This document shows, one piece after another, positions 24,254 to 35,990 of a DNA stretch of 64,000 nucleotides (the stretch's first letter is position 1; the number at the start of each line of letters is the position of its first letter). The notes beneath the pieces were generated by a model that was given only the letters and a program-made list of their open reading frames with translations, searched no databases and was not told the DNA's origin. The stretch is from assembly GCA_032718475.1 (NCBI GenBank), contig JAUCBJ010008942.1:29682-93681 (forward strand), given 5' to 3'. This DNA is from Nemertoderma westbladi (Eukaryota; Xenacoelomorpha; Nemertodermatida; Nemertodermatidae). A program made the translations under genes and the position numbers.

Positions 24254-24445
24254 GACGAGGTCATACCAGATCTACTTCTCTGGCAACCAACTCATGGAAA
24301 GCGTAGTCGTGGACGACCTGCCATAACATATATAGATCAACTTGAAAGGGATACTGAACTTGGGAGAAACGAAATTGCGACAACTATGGAGAATCGGGAA
24401 GCCTGGAAGGATCTCATTTCCACTGTCCGAGTTCGCTCGACCTAG
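24254..24445 (+). pseudogene. LINE polyprotein, 3' end
   Basis: Continues the frame broken at 8525: DEVIPDLLLWQPTHGKRSRGRP, then TYIDQLERDTEL and MENREAWKDLI, and a stop at 24443. This is the basic carboxy-terminal region typical of RTE-like and related LINEs. Confidence 0.9.
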
Positions 24446-24463
24446 TAGTAGTAGTAGTAGTAG
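24443..24463 (+). repeat. (TAG)n tail of the LINE
   Basis: Seven tag units that begin with the stop codon itself. The LINE therefore has essentially no 3' UTR beyond its microsatellite tail. Confidence 0.9.
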
Positions 24464-24473
24464 TTACTGATCC
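24463..24473. repeat. Right target-site duplication of the LINE
   Basis: gttactgatcc, identical to 5165-5175. The first g may belong to the tail. Confidence 0.85.
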
Positions 24474-24653
24474 TAGTCTGTAATAATACTGATATATACT
24501 CTAGGTGTATACCGGTATTCTAATATTAAGATATATACTACATTACATTGAGTAGTGATATAGGTAACTACTAGGCTGACAGTTGATACTGATTTCCCCT
24601 AGACTTGCTTTAACTGTTATTATAGTAGTAGGCATTCAACTGTAAAATAAATT

Positions 24654-27600
24654 ATGTCTGACACAAAACAAACACTGTCAGATAGTCTCTTAGAAAGAAC
24701 GATCTGTGAATCAGATCAAAGTATAGAACATCTCAGACCGAAGTCTAAGTCCCCTCCTACCTTAAGAAAGGTTATCCCTACTGTAGTAGTATCAGACCCT
24801 AGGCTAGTAAAGCATCATAGGTTTATTATAGGCACTAGGGCTCAAGTTAAGCGAGACCAGGAGATGGCTGCCAAACAACAACAGCACCCGAACCGAGAAC
24901 TTATTTCTCAACTGCGTAGTAACTCTAGTTCCGACACCGAAGTGTTAACGCCCGAGATCGGAACAAGGAGGGCAGAAGCGGTTTATCCAGACCCACTTGT
25001 AATTCTTCCTGGAGCAGTGCTCACTAGAGTACTTATAGCTGTAGACGAACATCAAGCGGATTGGATGAGAAATAAGAGATCGACCAGGGACAGTTATGCA
25101 GGATACCCGATGGAAGAACTAAGGTCTATTGTAGAGACACAATGGAACTTCCCCGGACCCGGGCTCCCGTTTAACTTATCGGAAGCTGCCTGGGAAGACT
25201 TATACCAAATGGGGGTAGTGAGGGACACCCAAGATCCCGCTGTATGGAAGAGGTCAGCAGCAGGATATGTCCATGGATTCTTCAATTCCTTGGAAAGAAT
25301 AGAAATACAATTATTTCAACAACCACAAGGACCTCAAGAGCAGGGAGAGCTGCTTTACCAAGTGAGAGAACGTATTTTGAGGATCAGGTTAATCCTTTCA
25401 GCCTTTGAAGAGGCCTCTAAGAGAAGTCAAGACACGTCGTTGCAGGTGGCTGTGAAGACTTGGTTCCAGAGAGTGAATGTTAAAGTCCAGGGAACAACAC
25501 AATGGAGGGTTCAGCTTACTGAACGAGTAACCCACGGAGAATCAACAGATACAACCTTTTCTCATATGGAAGGCGAGGCGGTATCCGAAAAACCTCAGGA
25601 GAAGGATGCTATTGACATCTATCTGTCGGATTATCAACGATTTATAGGTGACAAAGAGCTAAGGAGACGGCTAGCTGGACTTCACCCCAATAGTGAAAGA
25701 GCCAAATTTATTTTGGACTCTTTAGATGCAGAGATATTAGCCGCGGAGCAGGCTAAATTTGATGAAAGCATTCTCATCGCAATGGACAGAGAAGAACAAC
25801 TAAAGAAAAGGCAAATAGAAGACCGAAAGGTAGCAGCAGCAGCGGCAGCAGCAGAGGTTGAAAGAAAAGAGGCAGCGGCAGCTGCGGAAGCTGAAAGAGA
25901 GGCAGCAGAAGCTGAAAGAAAAGAGGCAGCGGCAGCGGCGGAAGTTAAAAGAAAGGCGGCAGAAGCTGAAAGAAAAGCAGCAGCAGCGGCAGTGGCAGAA
26001 GCAGAACGGAGGGCATCTGAAGCGACAGTCCAACTAGAGTTGGAGAACCTCCAGGCGAAACAAGATTACTTAAACAAACAAAGGGCAGCTACTCAGATGC
26101 AACTACTGAGTCGATCTACTCCCAGAAGTCAAGGATTTACCTCCTCGGATGAAGGTGATACAACTGATACCGAGGGTAAAGGTAATAAATCTCATTAAAG
26201 TGGACGTAGAAGAGCGCCCCACCGGCATAAGTTGCCTAACTTACCGCCTGCGGTGAGAAGGGAGCTAGCTAGTGTAGACTTAAGTAATCAAGAACCAACA
26301 GCCCAAATTATTAGAGTAGAAAAACGCCCTACTATAGTAGATGAGCCAGAAATAATTAGGCCTGTTAGCGAAGCCACTCCCTTAATAGAGACACCTTTGC
26401 TCCAAGAACCTAACTCTAAATTCCCTTTGCACAGTACCAAACTATATGTGCCCAGTAGACAACTGCCGGAATCCCAAACAGTCCTGGATGCCGAGCAAGA
26501 CATTATAAACAAATTGTCTCCCGTCGTCCCGATGCGCCATCCAGCTACTACGTTGGCGACTCCCACCTCCGCGGTTGAGTGGATAGACGAGGGACGACGG
26601 GGGATGGAGCAGTTGCTCGGACAGCTCAAGGATAATAAAATTGAGTCTTCCAAACAAGTCCAAGAATTGGAATTGGAGAAGCAAAAGTATTGCTTTAGAG
26701 CGCGATAAATTAGTAAATATACAAATGGGTATACCACCACCCCCTGTAACAATGTGTCAGCCTGTTAGGTCTGAAGTATTTCATGCGCAAGGTGTGGAGC
26801 CTACACGCATCTATACTGCTAGCGAAGTAGAAACTCCGATAGTAAAACCTATTAAGGGTATTTATAAACCTGTTGATAATGATATCCCATACAGATCTGA
26901 TAATAATCCGAGAAATTTATATACCGATAATTCGATATTAAATAATACGATGGCTCAAGAAAGTTTTACATGTCAAATGGCTAGAACTGAAGCCCGTCAA
27001 GCGTTAAAAGTGGGAGAGGTCGTCAAGTTCAATGGAGATGAGATGAACTGGTTACCTTTAAATGAATATTACAAAGATAACATACAGAACTCCTTACTAT
27101 CCAACGGAGAGAAACTACGATTCCTCATCGAGTGCTTGGAAGGACCTCCCAAGTTAATGGCGTTAAAGTTTATTGGACATCCGGACGGATTGAGACAAGT
27201 TTGGGATACATTAAACATCAGGTATGGTAACAGGACTAACATAGCTAGGTATCTGTATGCGAAATTAGTAGCGCCCCAAAAGTTTCTTAGCAGCGGGATT
27301 ATAGAGTTTTCCGACGAGATTCAGGAGATCTGTAGACAGCTAGACTGGTTAGGTAAGTCTCTGGAATACCAGAGTTCTATGGTTGTAGGAGCCGTAGCAT
27401 CAACTTTGCCAAATGGTGTGTAGGTACTCGCTGGGACAAAAGGGTTCTCTATCTGATGGACCAACAACATAGAGACCCTACCATGGCTGATCTCATGTCG
27501 TTCTTAAATGGAGAGGTAAGATTACAGCTCCTAAAACAGTCTAGAGAGAAGACACCAGAAAGTAAGGTAAGTGAAAAACCCGTTACTAGGAGAAAGGTAA

Positions 27601-27791
27601 CACCAGTGTGTTATACAGATGATTGCAAAAGCCAAACGTCATATGACGAGAACAGCGGCAAGGACACCGAAAGATCTTATTATGTCAACAAAGTTAGGAA
27701 AGATGTAAGTAAATCTAAGTCTCGAACCAGTGACAGGAGAGAACAGGTAACAACTCCCCCTACGTCTCCTAAGAGAATTCATGGAAGGTAG
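24654..27791 (+). pseudogene. Element A gag
   Basis: Starts at ATG 24654 (MSDTKQTLSDSL) and aligns with element B gag to its end. A coiled coil of Ala, Glu, Lys and Arg spans about residues 380-480 of the first frame. An in-frame TAA at about 26196 interrupts it; a frameshift near 26650-26700 and a stop at 27421 follow. The BEL/Pao gag core is present: VKFNGDEMNWLPLNEYY, LEGPPKLMALKFIGHP and MADLMSFLNGEVRLQL. The lesions differ from those of element B, so both copies decayed independently after insertion. Confidence 0.88.
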
Positions 27792-27860
27792 CCCGAAGAA
27801 AGAGCTAGCGTACACAACACGACGCAGGTTAAGGTAAGTAACATCAAACCTAAGTGTGTA

Positions 27861-28340
27861 TTGTGCGACGGGCCACATCGCTTGAGTGGGTGTGATGAAT
27901 TCTTAAAGAAAACATTGAAGGATAGACGTGATGTCATGTGGGATAAACGGTTGTGCTATATTTTCCTCAGGCGAGGACATCAACGAAGAACCTGTTACTC
28001 AGAGGCGAGGTGTGCTAAGTGCGGCGCGAAACATGATATCTTGCTGCACACCGAGTTTGATAGGACCCGTACGAGTCAGGTAAGTGAGCCCGAACTACAT
28101 GTCCAATTCAGTGATGTGAACGACACTGACCACAGTTCGGAGATGGAAGGATTCTACACTGATGAATTTTCAGACGAAAATGAATCCTGTTATATGATCA
28201 ACACAACTGTGTATCGAGCACTTACATATGAGACCGAAACGGAGGGAGAAGAACCCCGACTGTCTATTCCAGATCGACAGCTCTCTGGTAAAGCGCCAAC
28301 ATCATCTGTCGGTATCCGAGAGTTTCCCGTAGTGCAACTG
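27861..28340 (+). pseudogene. Element A zinc-knuckle region
   Basis: CDGPHRLSGC, then CYIFLRRGHQRRTC and CAKCGAKHDILLH, matching element B at 16353-17948. The second Cys of the CCHC knuckle is Phe here, so the knuckle is damaged. The frame runs into an inserted LINE fragment at 28341. Confidence 0.85.
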
Positions 28341-28982
28341 TTCCACTATATCCCTAACCAGATGAATAATTACATATCTGATATGTGGAAAAGGAGAATT
28401 TGCGCTAATTACCAGGATGACGTGGATGATATTAGATCGCCACCTCTACAACCAATAAATATGGAGTGCTGGAGAAGCGTTGAATCGTTCATACTTGGTG
28501 TCCTCTTGGGTCAACCAAATACTGCATATATGAAACATTTATATGGTGATATAGACAACAATATGTGCTTATGTGGGGAACCTGAAACTGCAACACACTT
28601 TATATTTGAATGTAACTTACCACATAAGATCACATATATCCAGTCACTCAAAAACAAACTATGGAAAAAGGGTCTATCCGAGACATTAAGTAGCTTACAG
28701 TTCTGCCGAGATACAGAGGTTATTTCTGCACTGATAGCGGTGTGGACGAGAACGTGACGATGATTATTGAAACAAAACAAATATCAAACGAGGAGGCGCT
28801 AAATTCACAAACATGGTCGACTAAATGTTAACGAATAACTGAACTGAATAACTTTTAATTCATTTAAAACACATTTTATCATTCTAATTAATAAATACAT
28901 ACTGTATTTGATTTTAACTAACTATTATTGTGCCTCCATTTGATCTGCATATATGGATATTTTATTAAAGAATTATATATAT
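28341..28982 (+). mobile_element. 3' fragment of a second LINE inside element A
   Basis: The sequence absent from element B begins at 28341. Its frame to 28757 ends with MCLCGEPETATHFIFEC, the C-x-C...H...C pattern found at the carboxy end of many Jockey/CR1-like LINE proteins. An AT-rich tail of about 225 bases ending in tatatata follows. The 5 bases aactg on both sides (28336-28340 and 28983-28987) may be a TSD. It is 5'-truncated, as is usual for LINEs. Confidence 0.7.
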
Positions 28983-28987
28983 AACTG

Positions 28988-31900
28988 AGGGTCCATGGGA
29001 TAGGGAAGTGAACGCCCTCCTTGACTCCGGCAGTACAGGCACTTTTATAGACAAAGACCTAGCCGAAGATATCTTTGCTGGTCAACCTATCTTTGCTGGA
29101 ATTATGCAGGTTTGGAAATCCACAGTATCAACAGATTACTATATGGGTTCGTTGTCCACTCCCCAAGATGAACTCGGAGAAAATAGTGTAAGGTCAGTCA
29201 AGATGGTGCCGATAAAGAACTTTGCAACTAGCCAAGTGGAGCCTTACAACTGGGATGAAGATCATTTTACCCAGCAATAATGTATCCAGGGGTACAGATT
29301 TTGCTCGGCCAAAACGCACACGAGGCGCTTGAGACATTAGAAAAACGGCCTGCTCGACCGCGACCACTCCAGACATACGCGGGAAGAACAAGAGTAGGTT
29401 GGTACTTCACTGGACCTTCCCATAGGACTTTACAAGAAAGACTCCCGAGTGAACAAGTCCACCAGGTAAATAAGTGGGAGGAAGATATAAGTGAAGAAGA
29501 AATTCCAGCTGAGGAAACTCCATACTCCTCAGATAACGACGACATATGTAATTTATATGACGAGGAAAATACCATTGAAATCCTCACTGAGAACCAAACT
29601 TGGTTAAACCAGGTCAACTTATGTAACCTTATCAGTCAACATAGCGAACAATTGACGTATGATGATGAATTAAATGAAGCTGTAGAGCGGTATAATAGTA
29701 AAATATGCGATGAACACGCCATATGATTCTTTACTCAAGAAGCGGTAGAGCCTAATTCCTACGACAAAGCATTATCGGTCGAGGAAGGGAGAGCAAAGCA
29801 GATGCAGGAAACGACCACACGTTATCTGAAAGATGAAGGTTGTTATGAGATTGCTCTGCCGTTCCGATGGAGAGAACCCAGCTTTGTGAATAACCGACCT
29901 TTAGCGGAAAAAAGAATCGCTCAACTTCTTCGGCGTTTGACGGCTAACGATCGAGCCAAAGAAATGTATAAAACCCAATTGAAGAAGTTTATAGACAAAG
30001 GATTCGCGGAGCGAGTTCCGGAAGAAACACCCATAACGGAGAGAACGTATTATTTGACACATCATTACGTTCCCAAGCCCGGTAAACCAAATGAAGTCCG
30101 GATAGTGTTTCATGGCTCCGCCCTTTACATGGGACGATCCCTGAATTCCGAACTGTTGCCGGGACCCAACTTACTCCAATCTTTGTTGGGAATGTTACTA
30201 CGACTGAGGCAATATTCGATCGATTCGGACATCAAAGGCATGTTTCTACAAGTTAAAGTGTTAGCTAGGGATCGAGACAGCCTACGATTTTTGTGGTGGC
30301 CTGAAGGAGACCTCAACCGAAAACCGGTAGAGTATTGGATGACAATCCAGGCTTTCGGGGTCATATCGAGCCCCTCCAACGCTTGTTCAGTAGTGCGTAC
30401 CACTGCCGATGACAACAGAGACGCCTTCTCTAAAGCGGTTATTGACAACATCAAACGGGATATTTACATGGACGACAATTTAAAGTCCCTCCCATCGGTG
30501 GAAGAAGCAATCGATGTTGCCAAGTGAATGGTAGAGTGCTTACAACGAGGTGGATTTCGCCTAACCAAATTCACTAGTAACTCCTGTGAGTTCCTGGAAT
30601 GATCCCAGTAGAAGACCGAGGTGTAAAAGACCTGGACCTCATTAAGGACGATCTTCCAGAAACCAAAACCCTTGGATTAAAATGGGACACGGAGAGAGAT
30701 ATTATATTCTTTCAATTGAAGCAACGAAACAATCCAGTTAGAACAAAACGGATTTGTCTAAGTATCCTGAGCACCTATTTCGATCCGTTGGGATTCACTA
30801 GCCCAGTCATACTAGTTGCTTGGAGCTTATTGCAACAAATGTGGCTCGAAAACCACTTGTGGGATGATCCACTCAAGGGAGAACTGCTAAAGAAGTGGAT
30901 GAAATGGGAAAATTCTTTACCATCTATCGAGAACTTTAAGATTTCCCGCTCCTATTTCGGTCACATTCTCCCAACGTATTCCTATCAACTCCATGTTTTT
31001 GGAGACGCCAGCGATATAGGAATAGGTATAGTAGCCTACCTGAGGGTTGAAACTCCCGATGGAATTAAGGTTTCATTAGTCTCCTCTAAAGCCCTAATAA
31101 ACAACAAACTACAAGTTCCCAGAGCGGAGTTAAAGGCGGCTCTATACGATACAGCCATCGGCCGGAATGTAACGGAACAGATCGACTATCCACTAGAGAA
31201 AACTGTCTATTGGACCGATGCTTTACTCGTTCTGGAGTATATAACTAATGAAGTCTGTCAGTTCAGCATCTCTGTTACCAAAAGAGTAGCCATTATACTC
31301 AGTCTCTCTAATATAGATCAATGGAGACATTGCCCTGGGACGATTAATCCAGCTGACATCGCTTCCAGAGGTACAACTCCTCAAGAATTGATAGATACTC
31401 CAGACTGGTTAGGTGGACCCGACTTCCTGATTAAAGAAGAGGAGGAATGGCCCCCTCATCTCACTGCAGCAGAGATCAGACAAGCCAAGGGAGTGGAGAA
31501 AGTCGAACCGAAAACCCGTCGAGTAAATCAAAGTTATTTAAGCCAGTGATAGATCTGTCTGTGCTACATGCCTCCGGTGACGACGCTGTGGATCTAAACT
31601 CACCCAAGGATGTTACCCGAAATACAAATAAATCCGTTATAGAAATCACGAAAAGAGACTGGAAATCTGGAACACCAGATGTCTCGCAAGGACTCTCTCC
31701 TCTCCTACAAAGAGCGATAGATCATTATAGCTCCTGGAATCGGCTTTGCAAGGCCATTGTGTATCTGAAAAGATGTTTCCATCATCACTATTCCAGGATG
31801 AAGATCGCTAATGATGCCGCTCCAGTAGTAGCTGAAAAGGTCCATGCTACTAAAGACCTTCCCACTTATAGAGTGTCTGATAGGTTTCTGACTGAGAAGA

Positions 31901-33275
31901 TCAGTTACCAAGAACATGATGATACTAACAAGCAGATACTGAGACTCCTGCAATGTTACGAAGATTCCGATAAGTATTTCCTGTTGTTGAGAAATCCACA
32001 GATGCGCTTAAGGGATCGTTTCTCTAGCACAATGATAGATGGGTTAATACGTGTTGGAGGGAGATTAACTAATGCTCCATTGTCCTTTGACACTAAGTTT
32101 CCCATACTCATTAGAAATCTTGAAATACAAATCAAGATGATTGTAAATGTTCACAGTAAGCTTTACCATGCTGGTAGAGAACGAGTTCTTAGCAAAATTC
32201 GAACTCGCTATTATTTCCATAAGCCCCTTGAGCTCTAAATCAAGTTCTTAGGAACTGTATACCCTGTAGGAAAGCATTTAGTAGGCCTTTAACACAGCAA
32301 GAGGCAGAATTACCTAGGGAACGAGTAAGCTGTTATGACCCACCCTTTACTAATACTGGTGTGAATTTATTTGGCCCTATTGAAGTATATCATGCTAGGA
32401 CTATAGTCAAGCGATGGTGCGTCATCTTTGTCTGTATGACTTGTAGAGCGATCCATCTAGATATGGTGAATGATCTATCTACCAACAGCTTCATACTGAG
32501 CTTACACTGACAAATCGCTCGTTTTGGGACTAGCAACACTATGAAATCTGACAAAGGAACTAATTTCATTTGTGCCAATAACGAGATCAAAGCTTACGTA
32601 AAGGATTGGAACCAAAGACAGGTGGACGATCAGCTAAGAGTAACATCATCTAGCTGGACCTTCAACGCCGCCGACGCCCCTTGGTGGGGAGGAAGTTGGG
32701 AGAGACTCATACAAAGCGTGAAGACCGCATTTCACTTCATAGTGCCGTGCTGCAGGTATTTCACCGACGAACTTTTGCGGACGTTAATGGAAGAAATCGC
32801 CGCCTATCTCAACGAGAGACCGCTTATGCCAGTGTCATCTAGTCCCGACTCCCTAGAAGCGCTAACACCCGTGCATTTCCTACTAAAGAAACCTGTAGCC
32901 ATGCTCCCGCAATCGGAAATAACAGACGGAGACGAATACTGCCGACAAACTTGGCAACTTATGCAGTAATTATCCCGTCGTTTCGCTGACCAATTCGAAA
33001 AACATTATCTTCCTATGCTACAACTTCGAACAAAATGGTTTGTGCAGCAAGAAAACGTCAGCGCCGGAGACATGGTCCTTATCGTGGAATCAGATCTTCC
33101 ACATAAGAGGTGGCAGACAGGTCGCATCATCGAGACTCATATATCCGATGATGGTTTAGTGCGATCAGTAGAACTCGTCGTCATGCAACGTAACTTTAAG
33201 AAACCTGGAATTGTGTTCGAAACGCAACAACTTAATCGCCCAGTTGGTCGTTTATGTTTACTGGAAAGAGACTGA
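28988..33275 (+). pseudogene. Element A protease-reverse transcriptase-RNase H-integrase
   Basis: Collinear with element B pol but in many pieces. The protease LLDSGSTGTFID is at 29012-29047. The reverse transcriptase (29802-30527) has KGMFLQVK and the box IYMDDNL. RNase H (30599-31549) has FGDASD, PRAELKA and WTDALLVL. The integrase zinc part lies near 32160-32280, and the catalytic core has SDKGTNF at about 32548 and WWGGSWERLIQSVK at about 32680. The carboxy domain ends at 33275. Breaks include an in-frame stop at 29724, a stop just after AK near 30525, a one-base loss near 30600, stops near 32236 and 32508, and a stop at 32967. The copy is inactive. Confidence 0.88.
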
Positions 33276-35091
33276 GAGTTGTCCGGAAACTATGGAAGGC
33301 GAGAGACTCTTCCCACGACCACCTCCCTAATCCAACAAACATCTAGGGACTCCGCAATGTAACAGTGTTTGGAGTGGGTGTGTGACTACATTAATTTATT
33401 TTTTATTTTTATATTTATGTATATATTATTATGTAATCTTATTATTATAATCGTTTTCTTTAATTTTATTTAGTAGAATAATAGTTTAATGATTATTCAG
33501 TAGATTAGTACAATATATTCGTGTTTTATTACTTAATTACTTAGTATAATATATTTCGTTTAACGGCGAGAAATAATTCATTTTCTCTTTCCTTACTGTC
33601 CGTATCATACTAGAAATACTTGACTACAGTAAGATGAAATGTCAGTACTTATTAAAGTACAATATACCGCCCCTACTATAATTAAGTATTATTGGTAAGT
33701 AGAGTATTAGGAATGCAAAGTTCAGATCCTCATGTCTCGGCTAAACCAAGCTCTGGGTAGACCTTGGAAACGACTTGCCTCTTCTCACTGACATTGCTTC
33801 TTGCAATATTGCTCTCATACCGTATCTTAAATAATACGTATAGTAGAATGATGTCCATTTAACAGTAGCGATTGAAGCGCAAAATATTTGTTAAACAAAT
33901 CTGTTAATCAATCTTCAAATAAATCTGTTAAACCCTTTGGCAATCTGAAATTCTAGTCGATTAAGATATCGCGGCACCCACCGATATACTTGAAAGACGA
34001 AATTCTAGAATCAGTGGTTAACGTCCCCAGACATGTTCTGGAATAAATCGGTGCCCATCCTAAATATTAAATATTTAATAAATATTTACAACGTTTGATA
34101 TAACAAATGTTAAAATAGAGAAAAGTATAAATTAAATCTGTTAAAATTTTAGATCCTCTAAAATTCTAGTCGATTGAGATATTGTAGTACTTACCGATAC
34201 TCTTAAAAGACAAATTTCTGGAATTAAGGATCCTAGTTCCCAGACATGTTCTAGAATAAAATTGTGTCTATTTTAATATCAAATAATAAAATTCATGGGA
34301 ATAAATTTTAAATTCATATCCTCTCATGAATTTGATAAATTGTCATTTTATACAATTTATAAACATTCCCAAAATTCCATTAATTAATAGATCATGGGAG
34401 CGGAGATTCACCCTATTAAGTATATCAGTGTGAGAGAATCTCCAGTGTACAGTCAATAGCCAATAAAAGCCGAAGCCGTGTATAAGGGGAATATTGACAA
34501 TTAAAGAATCACTATTAAATAGCATCCCATATCTGTATGCATGAGAATTACCCTAATTCTACCACTAGTTTTTCATAATGTCACCATAGTAACAACCACG
34601 TTAGAATTAGAAGCGAGTTATAAGAACAATAGAAAGCTTGCCCCATTGAATAGCATGCGGAATAAATAGCACCTTGCTAGTATCTAGGGATACATAATAA
34701 TAACGTGGCATTCTGGAAGGCATTTGACTAATGGACAAATGGCCCTAATTTGTACAAATTGTGGCAGGAATGTGGAATTTGTGTTTTTATAGGTGAATGT
34801 TACTACTAAAGTGTGTTTACAGTAGCGAGTCGCAGTTGTGAAAGTTACCCTGCCTCTGTAGCAAGTACCTCCAGTATATCCAAGCCCTTGGGACGGACAG
34901 TGGAGTGACTCGCGCTGGTTATTGTTGTCATTGTGTAGCTACTACGTTGGCGAGAGGCACAGCGACGACAGTACATCAGCGCTGCGGATCTCACGCTGTC
35001 CGGGGGCATAGAGGGGGAGGTAGCGACGACCGCTAGCCTTATTATTATTAACTATAATATCGATAAACTCATATAGCAGCTGTGACTGAGT
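33276..35091 (+). other. Element A spacer between pol and third ORF
   Basis: Noncoding and AT-rich, and the counterpart of 11359-12984 in element B, including the paired structured block at 33952-34050 and 34163-34263. The GC-rich end (34960-35040) keeps cgctgtccgggggcatag. No gene is seen. Confidence 0.75.
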
Positions 35092-35282
35092 TGATAGAAG
35101 ATGATCTTGGTATCAGGGAGCGATATACCCTACCACTGCAAGCGTTTGTTGATAGTTTGATAAGCAGCGACGCTAGTCAACAAACGACGGAAGACGATGG
35201 CCATTATATCGAACCGCCAATGGCAAAGGAATAGCTCAAGCGTGAATTGGACTATCGGAAATTCACCGCTCGCTATACGCAT
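35092..35282 (+). pseudogene. Element A third ORF, first part
   Basis: The frame aligns with element B from its ATG at 11358, but here the first codon is GTG. The shared amino end reads TELIEDDLGIRERYTLPLQ. There is an in-frame TAG near 35232. Element C interrupts the frame at 35282, and it resumes after 42786. Confidence 0.7.
35278..35282. repeat. Left target-site duplication of element C
   Basis: cgcat, repeated at 42782-42786. Confidence 0.85.
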
Positions 35283-35868
35283 TGTTAGCGGATTCAATTC
35301 CGCTAACCACCCCATAAAGTTGGGAAACGGCACCTTTAAGCAATATTGGGGAATACGAGATTGATTACCAATCAACCTCGTATCACCCCCAATAAATGTG
35401 GACAACAAACCCCAAAGGGCCGCACACAAAGGGAGGTCAGAGGTTAAACCTCCGGGAGGGGAAAGTAACAGCAGTGGTGGGGGGAAACAATCCCACAGAG
35501 TCGAGGGCGAGAATTAGGTTATTGGCCAATGGGAGCCAAGAAACGCATCCACTGGGTACAATGGCCATAGGTAATGTAGATATATAATATTACCGGTTAG
35601 TGCCCAACATTCAGTTTACGCAGTCATCAGGTGCAGTACGGTGACATTTCGCACCGTCACCGTCACTACAGTACAAACAACATATTGTATTTACCGGTAC
35701 TCAGTTATCTCATTATATCACCATTCAATTATCTATCAACTGTGCTGTGATATCTATGTGTCAACCTATAACAACTCGAACGATAACAACTACCATATTT
35801 TCTTCTTCTCATCAACACGGTGATGCGTAGCGAAACAAAACCGGTCGGGATCCACTGATCCCGTCACA
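35283..35868 (+). repeat. Element C 5' LTR (586 bp)
   Basis: Direct repeat of 42202-42781. It begins tgttagcgg and ends cccgtcaca. A TATA-like atatataata at about 35580 precedes accggttag. It contains the near-palindrome around gattgattaccaatcaacctcg shared with the LTRs of D and E. Confidence 0.93.
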
Positions 35869-35908
35869 GTGCGAAATACCCAAACTGGAAACTGTGACTG
35901 CCAGACTC

Positions 35909-35990
35909 AAGTAGGACAGAGATAAGATGAGTCAAGAAAGAGAGACGACAAGTAGGACAGAGATAAGATGAGTCAAGAAAGAGAGACGAC
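35909..35990 (+). repeat. 41-bp tandem duplication in element C leader
   Basis: Two copies starting aagtaggacagagataagatg. The gag start codon at 35968 lies in the second copy, and an equivalent ATG lies in the first. Confidence 0.85.

Larger units (their letters stand above)
5176..24462 (+). mobile_element. RTE-like LINE, split by element B
   Basis: Without element B (and one copy of its 5-bp TSD) this is a LINE of about 3.56 kb: a leader of about 0.36 kb, a short upstream ORF, and a single endonuclease-reverse transcriptase ORF. It has almost no 3' UTR, and it ends in a (TAG)n tail that overlaps the stop codon. The length, the single main ORF with an apurinic endonuclease in front of the reverse transcriptase, and the microsatellite tail fit the RTE clade. 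I have not placed it by phylogeny. Perfect 11-bp TSDs flank it. Confidence 0.85.
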
